A stretch of 64,000 bases of DNA from NCBI RefSeq assembly GCF_014647595.1, contig NZ_BMPM01000003.1, positions 124,001 through 188,000 on the forward strand, read 5' to 3'. The notes under the pieces were generated by a model, which saw nothing but the letters and a program-made list of their open reading frames with translations, searched no databases and was not told the DNA's origin. The DNA comes from Paenarthrobacter histidinolovorans. Its GTDB lineage: Bacteria; Actinomycetota; Actinomycetes; Actinomycetales; Micrococcaceae. Shown piece by piece: positions 26,748 through 35,329 of this stretch. The translations under genes were made by a program, and so were the position numbers. Position 1 is the stretch's first letter, and each line of letters opens with the position of its first letter.

Positions 26748-29435
26748 ATGGTGGATCAGCCCGGCGTCGGCATTTATCCGGAATATTGGGAGGCCGATGT
26801 CGTGCTGCGCGACGGCGGAACGGCCCACCTCCGCCCGATCCGGCCCGAGGACGCCGAGGCTTTGCAGGCTTTCCATGCAGGCCAGTCGCAGGCGTCCATC
26901 TACATGCGCTTCTTTTCGTTCAAGCCCAAACTGTCGGGCAAGGAAGTGCGGCGTTTCACCGAGGTGGACCACATCAACCGCGTGGCGTTCGTTATTACCA
27001 TTGGTGGCGAGATCATGGGGATAGGTCGCTACGACCGGCTCGATGATCCCCGCGAAGCCGAAGTGGCGTTCAACATTTCCGATGCCCACCAGGGGCGTGG
27101 CATCGGTTCGATCCTCCTGGAGCACCTGGCCGTGGCCGCCCGGGAGAACGGCATCCGGCGCTTTACCGCAGAGGTCCTGCCGGACAACCGCAAGATGTTG
27201 ATGGTCTTTGCCGATGCCGGGTACGACCTCAAGCGCCACTTTGACGACGGCGTGGTGAGCGTCGAGTTCAACATCGATCCCACGGAGAAGTCGCGGGCAG
27301 TCATGGAGTCCCGGGAGCACCGCGCCGAGGCGCGCAGCGTACGCGACTTGTTGTCGCCGTCGTCGGTGGCTGTCATCGGTGCCAGCCGAAAATGGGGGAC
27401 TGTCGGCTATCAACTGCTCGAGCACATCATTGAGGGCGGCTTCAAGGGCCCTGTGTACGCAGTCAATCCGGAGGCGTTCGAACTTGCCGGCATGATCTCT
27501 TTCTCGAAATTGTCCGAAATTCCGGGGCCTGTCCAGCTGGCCATCGTCGCTGTTCCCTATGAAGAAGTGCCCAAGGTGGTGGACGAATGCGCTGCCGCCG
27601 GAGTCAAGGGGATCGTCGTGGCCACGGCGGGATTTGCCGACGACGGCGAGCGGGGCCTGGCACGCCAGCATGAGCTGGTGCGGCGGGCACGGGCCAACGG
27701 CATGCGCGTGATCGGGCCGGAATCGCTCGGGATCCTGAACACCAACCCGGCAGTTTCCCTCAATGCGTCCATGGCCCCCACCATGCCGCCACGGGGAAGC
27801 CTTGGCCTGTTCAGCCAGTCGGCCGCCGTGGGGGTGGCGGTGTACGCGGCCGCCAGCCGCCGTCGACTGGGTTTGTCATCCTTCCTGTCGGCCGGCAACC
27901 GCGCGGATGTTTCCGGCAATGACGTCATGCAGTATTGGGAGGACGACGCCGATACGTCCGCCGTGGGCCTCTACCTGGAGTCCATTGGCAATCCCCGCAA
28001 GTTTTCGCGGCTGGCGCGCCGCTTGTCGCGGAACAAGCCGGTGATTGTTGCCAAGTCCGACGTCACCGGCCTGAGCCTGCCGCCGGGGCACGAAGTCCGC
28101 ACCACGCAGGCGCCGGCCACGGCCTTGGATGCCATGATGCGGCAGGCGGGCGTCATCCGCGTTGACACCATTGAACAACTGATGGACATCGCCCAGATTG
28201 CCTCCTCCCAAGCGCTGCCGCAGGGTCCGGGGTTGGCCGTGTACTCGAACTCGGTTGCGCTGGCGAAAGTGGTGGCGGACAGTGCGGTACCCCTGGGCCT
28301 GGACGTGAACCGCCTGGTGACGGATGTGGACCTCGACGCCGGAATGTCCCTTGCGCTGCCGGCGCTCAGGGCCAGCCTGCTGGAGAGCCTCGCGGACCCC
28401 TCTGTCCATGCTGTGGTGGCTGCCCTGCTCCCTGCCCGCGGCCTGACCGTGGAGGCCCTGGCCAGCGTCCTGGCTGAGTGTGCAGCGGAGGCGGGAAAGC
28501 CCATAATCGCCGCTTTCACGGGAATCCTGGACCCTTCAGTCCATGTCGAAGGAATGGTAGGAGCTGTCGGCAAGCCGCCGCTGCCCTGTTACTCCAACGC
28601 CGGTGCAGCCGTAGCCGCGTTGGCGGCGATTGTCCGCTACGCCCAGTGGAGGGACCGCGACCAGGGGCTCTTCGTGGAACCTGAGGGCTGCGATCTCGAC
28701 GGAACCAGGGATACACTCGCGGCCATGCTGGCCGGTGTCACGGGTGAAAAGATCAGAAAGCTCGACGCCGGTGCAGCTGCTGCCTTGCTGGCCGGCTACG
28801 GTATCGAGGTGCTGCCCAGCTTTGGTTTCGGTACGGACGAGGAAGCCATCAGTGCTGCAGACAAGGCAGGCTGGCCTGTTGTACTGAAGACTACCGACCC
28901 GGCGCTTCGGCACCGGCTTGACCTGGGCGGCGTGCGGCTGGATATCCAGGACGCCGAATCCCTGCGCCAGAACATCGCCCAAATGCGCCGTGCCCTGGAG
29001 CCATACGGATCTCCCTCGCTGGAAGTGCAGGCCATGGCCCCGGTGGGGCAAGCGTGCACTTTCCGTGCCATGGAGGACCCGCTCCTGGGGCCAGTGGTGT
29101 CGTTCGGTCTGGCCGGTGACGCGGTGAACCTCCTGGATGACTGGGCCCACCGGGTTCCGCCACTCGCAGCGGCGGACCTCCACGACGTCATTCGTTCGCC
29201 GCGTGCCTCCAGGAAACTCTTCGGTTACCAGGGACTCCCGGCCGTCGACATAGCCTCCCTTGAAGACATTGCAGCCAGGCTCGCCAAACTCAAGGACGAC
29301 CACCCTGGAATTGCGTTGGTCGAGTTCAACCCCGTACTTGCAGGGCCGGCAGGTGCCACAATCCTGGGGGCCGAGGTGTGGATCGGCAACGCGGCCCAGC
29401 GCACTGACAGCGCCCGCCGTGCGATGCGAAGTTAG
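26748..29435 (+). CDS. GNAT / NDP-forming acyl-CoA synthetase fusion (Pat-like protein lysine acetyltransferase)
   Basis: 895 residues. An N-terminal GNAT domain (about 16-170) has acetyl-CoA loop SDAHQGRGIGSILLEHL. Then come a CoA-binding Rossmann domain (from about 203, VAVIGASRKWGTVGYQLL), a succinyl-CoA-ligase-like domain (GLFSQSAAVGVAVY) and a C-terminal ATP-grasp domain (about 675-890). This order is found in actinobacterial PatA-type protein acetyltransferases, which control acetyl-CoA synthetase. The loop that carries the catalytic histidine in true ADP-forming synthetases (SHTG) reads RTTQ at 451-454, so synthetase activity is probably lost and the domain may be regulatory. Enzyme targets are unknown. 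Confidence 0.85.
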   Translation: MVDQPGVGIYPEYWEADVVLRDGGTAHLRPIRPEDAEALQAFHAGQSQASIYMRFFSFKPKLSGKEVRRFTEVDHINRVAFVITIGGEIMGIGRYDRLDDPREAEVAFNISDAHQGRGIGSILLEHLAVAARENGIRRFTAEVLPDNRKMLMVFADAGYDLKRHFDDGVVSVEFNIDPTEKSRAVMESREHRAEARSVRDLLSPSSVAVIGASRKWGTVGYQLLEHIIEGGFKGPVYAVNPEAFELAGMISFSKLSEIPGPVQLAIVAVPYEEVPKVVDECAAAGVKGIVVATAGFADDGERGLARQHELVRRARANGMRVIGPESLGILNTNPAVSLNASMAPTMPPRGSLGLFSQSAAVGVAVYAAASRRRLGLSSFLSAGNRADVSGNDVMQYWEDDADTSAVGLYLESIGNPRKFSRLARRLSRNKPVIVAKSDVTGLSLPPGHEVRTTQAPATALDAMMRQAGVIRVDTIEQLMDIAQIASSQALPQGPGLAVYSNSVALAKVVADSAVPLGLDVNRLVTDVDLDAGMSLALPALRASLLESLADPSVHAVVAALLPARGLTVEALASVLAECAAEAGKPIIAAFTGILDPSVHVEGMVGAVGKPPLPCYSNAGAAVAALAAIVRYAQWRDRDQGLFVEPEGCDLDGTRDTLAAMLAGVTGEKIRKLDAGAAAALLAGYGIEVLPSFGFGTDEEAISAADKAGWPVVLKTTDPALRHRLDLGGVRLDIQDAESLRQNIAQMRRALEPYGSPSLEVQAMAPVGQACTFRAMEDPLLGPVVSFGLAGDAVNLLDDWAHRVPPLAAADLHDVIRSPRASRKLFGYQGLPAVDIASLEDIAARLAKLKDDHPGIALVEFNPVLAGPAGATILGAEVWIGNAAQRTDSARRAMRS

Positions 29436-29492
29436 CCACAGGGGCGCGGCGCGCGGTTAGGAAGTCACCATGCGATCTGTGAAAATGGGGGA

Positions 29493-30218
29493 ATGAGCAC
29501 CCAGTCTCCGACGCCTCAATCCCGCCCGTCCTCAACGGGGAACCACACAGGACACCACCACAGTTCCCAAGGACAAAGTCTGGAGCAGGCCCTGCAGCAG
29601 GCCGGTTTCTACCCGCGGTTGGTGGCCGACGTCGTTGATGATGCCCTCGACGGCCGGGAATGCCTGTCCCACTTGGTTCACCTCGAGACCCACTTCGACC
29701 GTGCGGAGGTCCGCCGGCACATCACCGTGCTGGTACTGACGGAAGACATGCTGGTGATCACTCATGTGGACGACCAGCAATTGGACGAGGCCGGCGAGCA
29801 GATCGTTGCCCAGATTTCCACGGAATCGGTACCTGTTGCCCAGATCCGTTCGGTGGTCCTCAGCTACATGTACTCCCAGCCGCAGAACTACAAGCCATCC
29901 GATCCCGTGCGGGAGCTGACGGTATCCATCGCATGGTCCGGCGGACAACGGCTGGACATGGGCCCGGCAAGCTGCGGGGATCCCCAGTGCGAGGCTGACC
30001 ACGGCTACAGCGGAACCATCGCCCAGGAGGACATCGTGCTGCGCATCAGTGCAGAAGCTGATGGACTGCAGGCCGTTCAGGACGCCAAGCTCTTCGCCAG
30101 GGCTCTGCGCGCAGTCAACACGGGAAATCCCGCTCCGATCCAGCACTCCAGCATGCCGGCCCCCAGGCCGCGTTCGGGCGTCTTCAGCAGCCGCCTGAGC
30201 CGTGGACACCAGCGTTGA
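29493..30218 (+). CDS. DUF5998 family protein
   Basis: 241 residues. After a polar His/Ser/Gln-rich N-terminus (about 1-30) comes a conserved soluble domain beginning LEQALQQAGFYPRLVADVVDDAL, with the block LVHLETHFDRAEVRRHITVLVLTEDMLVITHVDD. The two cysteines in GPASCGDPQCEADHGYSG could bind a metal. Function unknown. It is the first gene of a cluster followed by overlapping phosphodiesterase and thymidine kinase genes. A G-rich stretch sits directly against the ATG, too close for a normal ribosome site. Confidence 0.78.
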   Translation: MSTQSPTPQSRPSSTGNHTGHHHSSQGQSLEQALQQAGFYPRLVADVVDDALDGRECLSHLVHLETHFDRAEVRRHITVLVLTEDMLVITHVDDQQLDEAGEQIVAQISTESVPVAQIRSVVLSYMYSQPQNYKPSDPVRELTVSIAWSGGQRLDMGPASCGDPQCEADHGYSGTIAQEDIVLRISAEADGLQAVQDAKLFARALRAVNTGNPAPIQHSSMPAPRPRSGVFSSRLSRGHQR

Positions 30219-31435
30219 GGGACACCGCACAGACCCCCGCGCCGTCAGGCTCCACGGCAGCTGAGCTTCCATCTCCTCCGCTGTTCGGGACCAAATCGAT
30301 CGCTGAGGTGTTGACGAGTTCCGCGGCGGCCCTTGGGGTCCCCGGTTTCAGCAACCAGCTCCAGCTGCCGGCCAGCCAGCGTGTCTGTGTCGTGCTGGCC
30401 GATGGCCTTGGCAGGAGCCTGCTCAAGCAGAAGGCGTCCCACACGCCGTTTCTGCGTTCGGTGATGGCCGCAGGCCAGAGAAACGTCCCGCAGTGGATAG
30501 ATTCCGCGTTTCCGAGTACCACGGCCGCTTCACTCGCCAGCCTTGGCACCGGACTGTCAGCCGGGCAGCACGGAATGGTGGGCTACGACGTCCTGGACCC
30601 TGCGCAGGACAAGGTTGTCAACCTCCTTGGGAACTGGGACCCCCAGGTGGATCCGGCAGTCTGGCAACCCCACGCCACGGTCTTTGAACGCGTGGCCGCC
30701 GAGCTGGATGTTGTCACGGTCAGCCTGCCCCAGTTTGGGAATTCGCCCATGACGCAGGCTGCGCTCCGGGGGAGCCGGTTCGTTGGAGGGACCAGCCTGC
30801 ACGCGCGGACTGCTGCTGCGGCTGAGGCCATGTCCGGCGGGGGCCGGTCCTTGATGTACTTCTACGTCAACGAACTCGACAAAGCCGGTCACCGTTACGG
30901 CTGCCAGTCTGATCGCTGGGAGCACCAGCTCGAAGAGCTTGATTCCACAGTCAAGCGGCTTTCCGCGACACTGCCTGCGGGTACCACCATTCTGTTGACA
31001 GGTGACCACGGCATGCTCGACGTCCCCGCATCCCAGAGGATCGACTATGCCGCAGATGCCTCCTTGGTGGCCGGTGTCCGGCACACAGCGGGAGAGCCGC
31101 GCATGGTGCACCTCTACCTGGAACCGGACGCTACAGACGCTCACCGCGACTCGCTGATTGACGCTTGGCGCCGGCGCTTCGGCGAACGGATCTGGGCCTT
31201 CACCCGTGACCAGGCAGTAGCAGCCGGGTTGTTCGGCGACGTTCTTCCCGGGGTAGCCCCGCGTATTGGTGACATCATGATTGCGGCCAGGGACACCCTG
31301 GCCCTGTACGACACCCGCCGTGCCCGGCCCGCGTCGCTGGAAGTGGTGGGCCAGCACGGCTCATTGACCCGCGCCGAACGTGAAGTGCCGCTTCTCTGCT
31401 TCCCGGCGGCCGGCAGGCAGGGCAAACGTGGCTGA
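30215..31435 (+). CDS. Alkaline phosphatase superfamily protein (nucleotide pyrophosphatase/phosphodiesterase type)
   Basis: 406 residues from TTG 30215, overlapping the end of the DUF5998 gene by four bases, which implies translational coupling. The metal-site pattern is that of the type I phosphodiesterase family: Asp in VVLADGLGRSLL, the nucleophile Thr in DSAFPSTTAASLASLGTG, Asp/His in VNELDKAGHRYG, and GDHGMLDVP. No signal peptide is seen, so a cytoplasmic place is likely, unlike secreted relatives. The substrate is unknown. The next gene, tdk, begins inside its end by eight bases. Confidence 0.82.
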   Translation: MRDTAQTPAPSGSTAAELPSPPLFGTKSIAEVLTSSAAALGVPGFSNQLQLPASQRVCVVLADGLGRSLLKQKASHTPFLRSVMAAGQRNVPQWIDSAFPSTTAASLASLGTGLSAGQHGMVGYDVLDPAQDKVVNLLGNWDPQVDPAVWQPHATVFERVAAELDVVTVSLPQFGNSPMTQAALRGSRFVGGTSLHARTAAAAEAMSGGGRSLMYFYVNELDKAGHRYGCQSDRWEHQLEELDSTVKRLSATLPAGTTILLTGDHGMLDVPASQRIDYAADASLVAGVRHTAGEPRMVHLYLEPDATDAHRDSLIDAWRRRFGERIWAFTRDQAVAAGLFGDVLPGVAPRIGDIMIAARDTLALYDTRRARPASLEVVGQHGSLTRAEREVPLLCFPAAGRQGKRG

Positions 31436-32153
31436 GCTGGTCTTTTTCTCCGGCACCATGGACTGCGGAAAATCGACGTTGGCCCTCCAGATGGACCACA
31501 ACCACCGTGCCCGGGGCCGCGGCGGAGTCCGGTTCAGTTGCAACGACCGGGCAGGTGATTCCACGATTTCCAGCAGGCTGGGGCTCCAGACCGATGCTGT
31601 AGAGGTGGGGGACGAAACGGACTTCTGGGACGAAGTCGTGATCCGCCGCACCAGCGGACTCCGCGTGGATTACCTCATCTGCGACGAAGCCCAGTTCTAC
31701 TCACCGGTCCAGGTTGAACAGCTGGCCCGGCTGGTGGACGAGATGGACGTTGACGTTTTTGCCTTTGGAATCACCTCGGACTTCCGCACCAGGCTCTTCC
31801 CTGGCTCCCAGCGTCTTATCGAGTTGGCCGACAAGGTTCAGGTCCTGCAGGTCGAGGCACTGTGCTGGTGCGGCCGCAGGGCGACCCAGAACGCGCGCAC
31901 CCTCAACGGCATCATGGTGGTGGAGGGCGAACAGGTCATGGTGGGGGATGTCGCTCCCGCTGCCGGAGACGCCGACTCCGCAGACCGGGCCGATGCCGGC
32001 GTCGTGGGTTACGAAACTCTATGCCGGCGTCACTACATGCGAAGGGTAACTGCCCACGGCGCCAACCTCATGGCCGGCGGCGCCCAGCCGTTGCCCTTCG
32101 ATATTGATGCGTGCCTGTGGCCCGGAGCCGGGCAACCCGGCACCCAGCGTTAG
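31428..32153 (+). CDS. tdk: Thymidine kinase (TK1 type)
   Basis: Phosphorylates thymidine to dTMP in the salvage pathway. 241 residues from GTG 31428, inside the end of the phosphodiesterase gene; the frame is open further upstream but homology starts at VAELVFFSG. P-loop GTMDCGKST is at about 9-17. The Mg/base-binding LICDEAQFY lies near residue 90. A four-ligand zinc site is formed by CWCGRR and CRRHYMR. The protein is longer than the usual about 200 residues because of a Gly/Ala/Asp insertion between the zinc ligands (APAAGDADSADRADAG). Its stop is interleaved with that of sepH. Confidence 0.92.
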   Translation: MAELVFFSGTMDCGKSTLALQMDHNHRARGRGGVRFSCNDRAGDSTISSRLGLQTDAVEVGDETDFWDEVVIRRTSGLRVDYLICDEAQFYSPVQVEQLARLVDEMDVDVFAFGITSDFRTRLFPGSQRLIELADKVQVLQVEALCWCGRRATQNARTLNGIMVVEGEQVMVGDVAPAAGDADSADRADAGVVGYETLCRRHYMRRVTAHGANLMAGGAQPLPFDIDACLWPGAGQPGTQR

Positions 32154-33475
32154 TCTCCGCGCGCTCCGAAAACGATCTCATCCCAGCTGGGGATGCTGGA
32201 CCTCTTGGGGCGTGCTGGTTGGCGCTCCGCCGGGGCTTCGGCGGGCTGCTGGCCGCCGGGTTCGCCGGCGTCATCTGCCGCTGTGTCGTCCGTGGACGGG
32301 TCCTGTGCGCCTCCGGCAGAAGGAGCCGGAGTTTCGCTGCCCGGGCCGCCACCCAGGAGCTCGTCGAGCCCCGCCGGCTTACGGCCCGTCAGGGACGTGA
32401 CAGGACGGACCGGGCTTGCCACCACCGTGATTTCGCGGGTATCGGTGCTGACGCCGTTGTGAAGCTTCAGGGAGTCGTCATCGTCATCTGCTTCGACGTG
32501 CCTGGGCGCAAGGCTCAGCCGGGAAAGCATGGAGGGCCGTCCGTCCTTGCGTGCAGGTTCCTCGGCGGCGGGAACGGTGGGCACGCTGTGGGAAAGGCCG
32601 TCCTCTTCGGGGACATCCGTGTCGTCGTCGCCGGGGCGGGGATGGGCCGCAGGGACGTTGCTCAGCAAGACGGCCAACGCGTCGTCGCCGTCTTCGTCCA
32701 CGCCCAGTCGCTGGCCACGGCGGGAGCGGAGCATTTCCAGGAGGCTGTCCGATTCCTTCGCCGAGGCACGGGCGGCCGTTTCGGCATCCGTTTCAAAATC
32801 GAAGGGGCGGTCCGAGACTGCCGCGAGCCGTCGGGCAGGCACCGGGCCATCCAGCGGCTCAAGTTCGCTGAGTTGCTGGGCCCAACGGTTTGCGTTCTGC
32901 AGTGACTTGCGTTGCGGACTGAACGTCCACATGGCAGGAGGTTCTTCGCCAATGCTTGCATGCGAGCCGGGAGCGGTCTCGAACCTGGCAACCACTGTCC
33001 AGGAACCATCAGGGCGGCGCCAGGAGTCCCATTCGAGCGTCGATGAGTCGATACCGTGGGCGGACAGCCTGTGGTCCACCATTTCACCGAGGGTGGCGGG
33101 GGCATCCCCGAAAGCCGAACGGTAGGCATCGTGGCCTGGAGCGGGGGACGCGACCTCGATGGCACGGGCTTGCCGGGCAACGTACTCGCGTTCGGCCAGG
33201 ACGGGACCTTCGTAGCGCTGGACGTTGGCAAGCGGGAGCCCTGACAACTCAGAGACTTCAGCTGCTGTTGCCCCGCTGCGGATCCTTGCCTGGATGTCCC
33301 TGGGGGACATGGCAATCGGCGTGTTGGAGGCGCGGGCAGCCACTTGGGCCGGGGTGCGGCTCGCTGCCGCCCTCAGTGCTTCGTCGATCGGCAGCTGGAA
33401 CATCGCACCGCCCGGGCCGCTTAAGAGCAGGTGCCCGCCGTCGTCGTGGACGCCTACCAGCCGTAGATCCTGCAT
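32150..33475 (-). CDS. sepH: Septation protein SepH
   Basis: Actinobacterial cell-division regulator (DUF3071 region) known to bind and stimulate FtsZ. 441 residues from the ATG at 33475, preceded by GGAGGGTG; the upstream in-frame codons are not needed. The N-terminal conserved domain begins MQDLRLVGVHDDGGHLLLSG and includes a helix-turn-helix-like MSPRDIQARIRSGATAAEVSELSGLP. The second half is disordered, acidic and Pro/Ala-rich. The C-terminus PKRSSIPSWDEIVFGAR matches the short conserved FtsZ-region tail of the family. It converges on tdk with a four-base overlap of stops. Confidence 0.9.
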   Translation of the reverse strand: MQDLRLVGVHDDGGHLLLSGPGGAMFQLPIDEALRAAASRTPAQVAARASNTPIAMSPRDIQARIRSGATAAEVSELSGLPLANVQRYEGPVLAEREYVARQARAIEVASPAPGHDAYRSAFGDAPATLGEMVDHRLSAHGIDSSTLEWDSWRRPDGSWTVVARFETAPGSHASIGEEPPAMWTFSPQRKSLQNANRWAQQLSELEPLDGPVPARRLAAVSDRPFDFETDAETAARASAKESDSLLEMLRSRRGQRLGVDEDGDDALAVLLSNVPAAHPRPGDDDTDVPEEDGLSHSVPTVPAAEEPARKDGRPSMLSRLSLAPRHVEADDDDDSLKLHNGVSTDTREITVVASPVRPVTSLTGRKPAGLDELLGGGPGSETPAPSAGGAQDPSTDDTAADDAGEPGGQQPAEAPAERQPARPKRSSIPSWDEIVFGARGD

Positions 33476-33761
33476 AACACCCTCCACCACATGGCATAAC
33501 TGACATTCGAAACTCTGCCATCAGCGGGGAGCTTTTCCTACTAGGAGCGAGGGCGTGCCGTGATATTCCGCAGAAACCGGCCCGATTCGAACTCATGCTG
33601 TGCTGAACCGGGGGCTATGGACTTTTGTTGAACGCCGGAGGACAATCTGGCCGATATCGGGCACAAATCCGGTGCGTCCGGCGTTGCACCCATACACCGG
33701 CGGCAGACAGTAAGTCGTCCCGGATCCCACCCAGAGCAGGTATGGAGGACGAAGAAAGACC

Positions 33762-34061
33762 ATGGCCACGGATTACGATGCTCCTCGAAAGACCGAGGAA
33801 GACGTCAGCGAGGATTCCCTTGAGGAACTCAAGACGCGCCAATCGGGGAAACAGTCCTCAGCGGTGGACGTCGATGAGACCGATCTTGCCGATGGGTTCG
33901 AACTCCCGGGAGCCGACCTGTCCGGAGAAGAGCTCCTGATTCAGGTCATGCCGGCGCAAGCTGACGAGTTCACGTGTTTCAACTGTTTCCTGGTCAAGCA
34001 CAGGTCCCAGATCGCTGCCGAACGGGGCGGTCACCTGTACTGCACGGAATGTGAAAGCTAG
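33762..34061 (+). CDS. DUF4193 domain-containing protein
   Basis: 99 residues. An acidic N-terminal half (TEEDVSEDSLEELKTRQ...DVDETDLADGFELPGADLSGEEL) is followed by a C-terminal zinc ribbon, FTCFNCFLVKHRSQ...LYCTECES, with two CxxC knuckles. It is small, soluble and conserved through actinobacteria, commonly next to sepH and dut. Function unknown; the shape recalls RNA-polymerase-binding zinc proteins, but that is a guess. It starts 36 bases after a run of mixed purines with GGAGGACGAAGAAAG upstream. Confidence 0.85.
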   Translation: MATDYDAPRKTEEDVSEDSLEELKTRQSGKQSSAVDVDETDLADGFELPGADLSGEELLIQVMPAQADEFTCFNCFLVKHRSQIAAERGGHLYCTECES

Positions 34062-34088
34062 GCGGACGCATGGTCCCGCAGGCAGGGC

Positions 34089-34586
34089 TTAGGCGCGGGG
34101 TGTGCTGAGGGCGGCGACGAGCTCGTCGGGCCGGCGGGAGGAGGCGAGCCAGTAAGGGGTGCGGTCGGCCGGGTCGGTGATCTCGATCTTGACCACGGGA
34201 TCGATCCAGCCCCGGAAGCACATGTAGGCCAACCCGTTCAGGCGTGGTCCGCGCTCGGCGGTTGCTTCTGCCTTCTTGAACGCCTCGACCGAACCCACGA
34301 ACGCGCGGTCGATGCTGGCACGCCCCACGCGCACAGTGTCTGCGGTGACCGTGATGGTGGGAGTGGAAACGACCAGCATGGTGGTCATGATGGCCAGCAG
34401 GGCGAGGGCTGCGACAACCCCGGCAGTGGGGCTGATGGGTCCGAACATCAGCAGGCCGGCGCTTGACAGGCCCACAACGACAATCCAGATCCACAGCGAC
34501 GGCCACAGCTTCTCCGTGTACAGGACCCCGGAAGTGGACGGGGTGTTCCGGGCAGGCACGGGGGAAGACTGGTCAGGCGTAGGCAT
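34089..34586 (-). CDS. DUF3093 family membrane protein
   Basis: 165 residues with two adjacent membrane helices (about 29-75: LWPSLWIWIVVVGLSSAGLLMFG and VVAALALLAIMTTMLVVS). A cytoplasmic PH-like domain follows, TITVTADTVRVGRASIDRAFVGSVEAFKKAEATAERG..., with the typical RAYMCFRGW-like block seen here as LAYMCFRGWIDPVVKIEI. Actinobacterial family of unknown function, commonly next to dut. It is antisense to and divergent from dut across 95 bases and converges on the DUF4193 gene. Confidence 0.85.
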   Translation of the reverse strand: MPTPDQSSPVPARNTPSTSGVLYTEKLWPSLWIWIVVVGLSSAGLLMFGPISPTAGVVAALALLAIMTTMLVVSTPTITVTADTVRVGRASIDRAFVGSVEAFKKAEATAERGPRLNGLAYMCFRGWIDPVVKIEITDPADRTPYWLASSRRPDELVAALSTPRA

Positions 34587-34667
34587 GTACCCAGCTTATC
34601 CGTCAACGGACACCCCCGCGCGCAGGCCTTGCGGGGCCGCGACCGGGGCAGTCAGTGCCAATAACAG

Positions 34668-34681
34668 TAGAATGAACCACT
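34668..34681 (+). promoter_or_regulatory. Candidate leaderless -10 of dut
   Basis: TAGAAT at 34668-34673 lies eight bases before the GTG start at 34682, which would put the first transcribed base at about the start codon. No Shine-Dalgarno sequence is present between them, and no clear -35 is seen. Confidence 0.45.
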
Positions 34682-35212
34682 GTGAGTAACGAGACCGCAG
34701 TATTCCGTACAGACGCCACCGGCCCGGAGGCGGAGACCACCGCAGCGTACGGCGCCCCGACCCTTGATGTTCAGCTGAAAATGCTCGACGCCGGCCTGGA
34801 GGCCCCGTCCTACGCCCACCCCGGCGATGCCGGAGCCGATCTCCGGGCCCGCGAGGACGTACAGCTTGCCCCAGGGGAACGGAAGCTCGTTCCGACGGGA
34901 GTCTCCATCGCCTTGCCGGACGGCTTCGTTGCCCTCATTCATCCGCGGTCGGGGCTCGCCACCAAGCACGGACTTACTGTGGTGAACGCTCCGGGAACCG
35001 TCGACGCCGGATACCGCGGCGAGATTGCCGTGACACTGCTCAACACCGACCAAAACAGCCCCATCAGCCTCAAACGCGGCGATAGAATTGCGCAGATGGT
35101 GATCCAGCGCGTGGAGTATGCGCGGTTCGTTCCCGTTGACCAGCTGTCCGAATCCGTCCGCGGCACAGGCGGCTTCGGTTCAACAGGCGGATTCAACGCA
35201 CCGAAGGCCTGA
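34682..35212 (+). CDS. dut: dUTP diphosphatase
   Basis: Trimeric enzyme that hydrolyses dUTP to dUMP and pyrophosphate, keeping uracil out of DNA and feeding dTMP synthesis. 176 residues from GTG 34682. All five motifs are present: AGADLRAREDV, HPRSGLATKHG, NAPGTVDAGYRGEI with the catalytic Asp, RGDRIAQMVIQ, and the C-terminal GTGGFGSTGGF arm. An N-terminal extension of about 25 residues precedes the fold and is not conserved; the in-frame Met at residue 37 is too far in. It is near tdk, a functional relative in thymidine metabolism. Confidence 0.95.
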   Translation: MSNETAVFRTDATGPEAETTAAYGAPTLDVQLKMLDAGLEAPSYAHPGDAGADLRAREDVQLAPGERKLVPTGVSIALPDGFVALIHPRSGLATKHGLTVVNAPGTVDAGYRGEIAVTLLNTDQNSPISLKRGDRIAQMVIQRVEYARFVPVDQLSESVRGTGGFGSTGGFNAPKA

Positions 35213-35329
35213 GCCGGCCACTCATGCGGCGCGTGCCGCCGACTACCCTCTGACGCTGTTGCGCGGTTAACGTGGATTAACGTGGTTGCGGTTTACTTGG
35301 GGACAGACCACTACTAAGGAGAAAACCCA

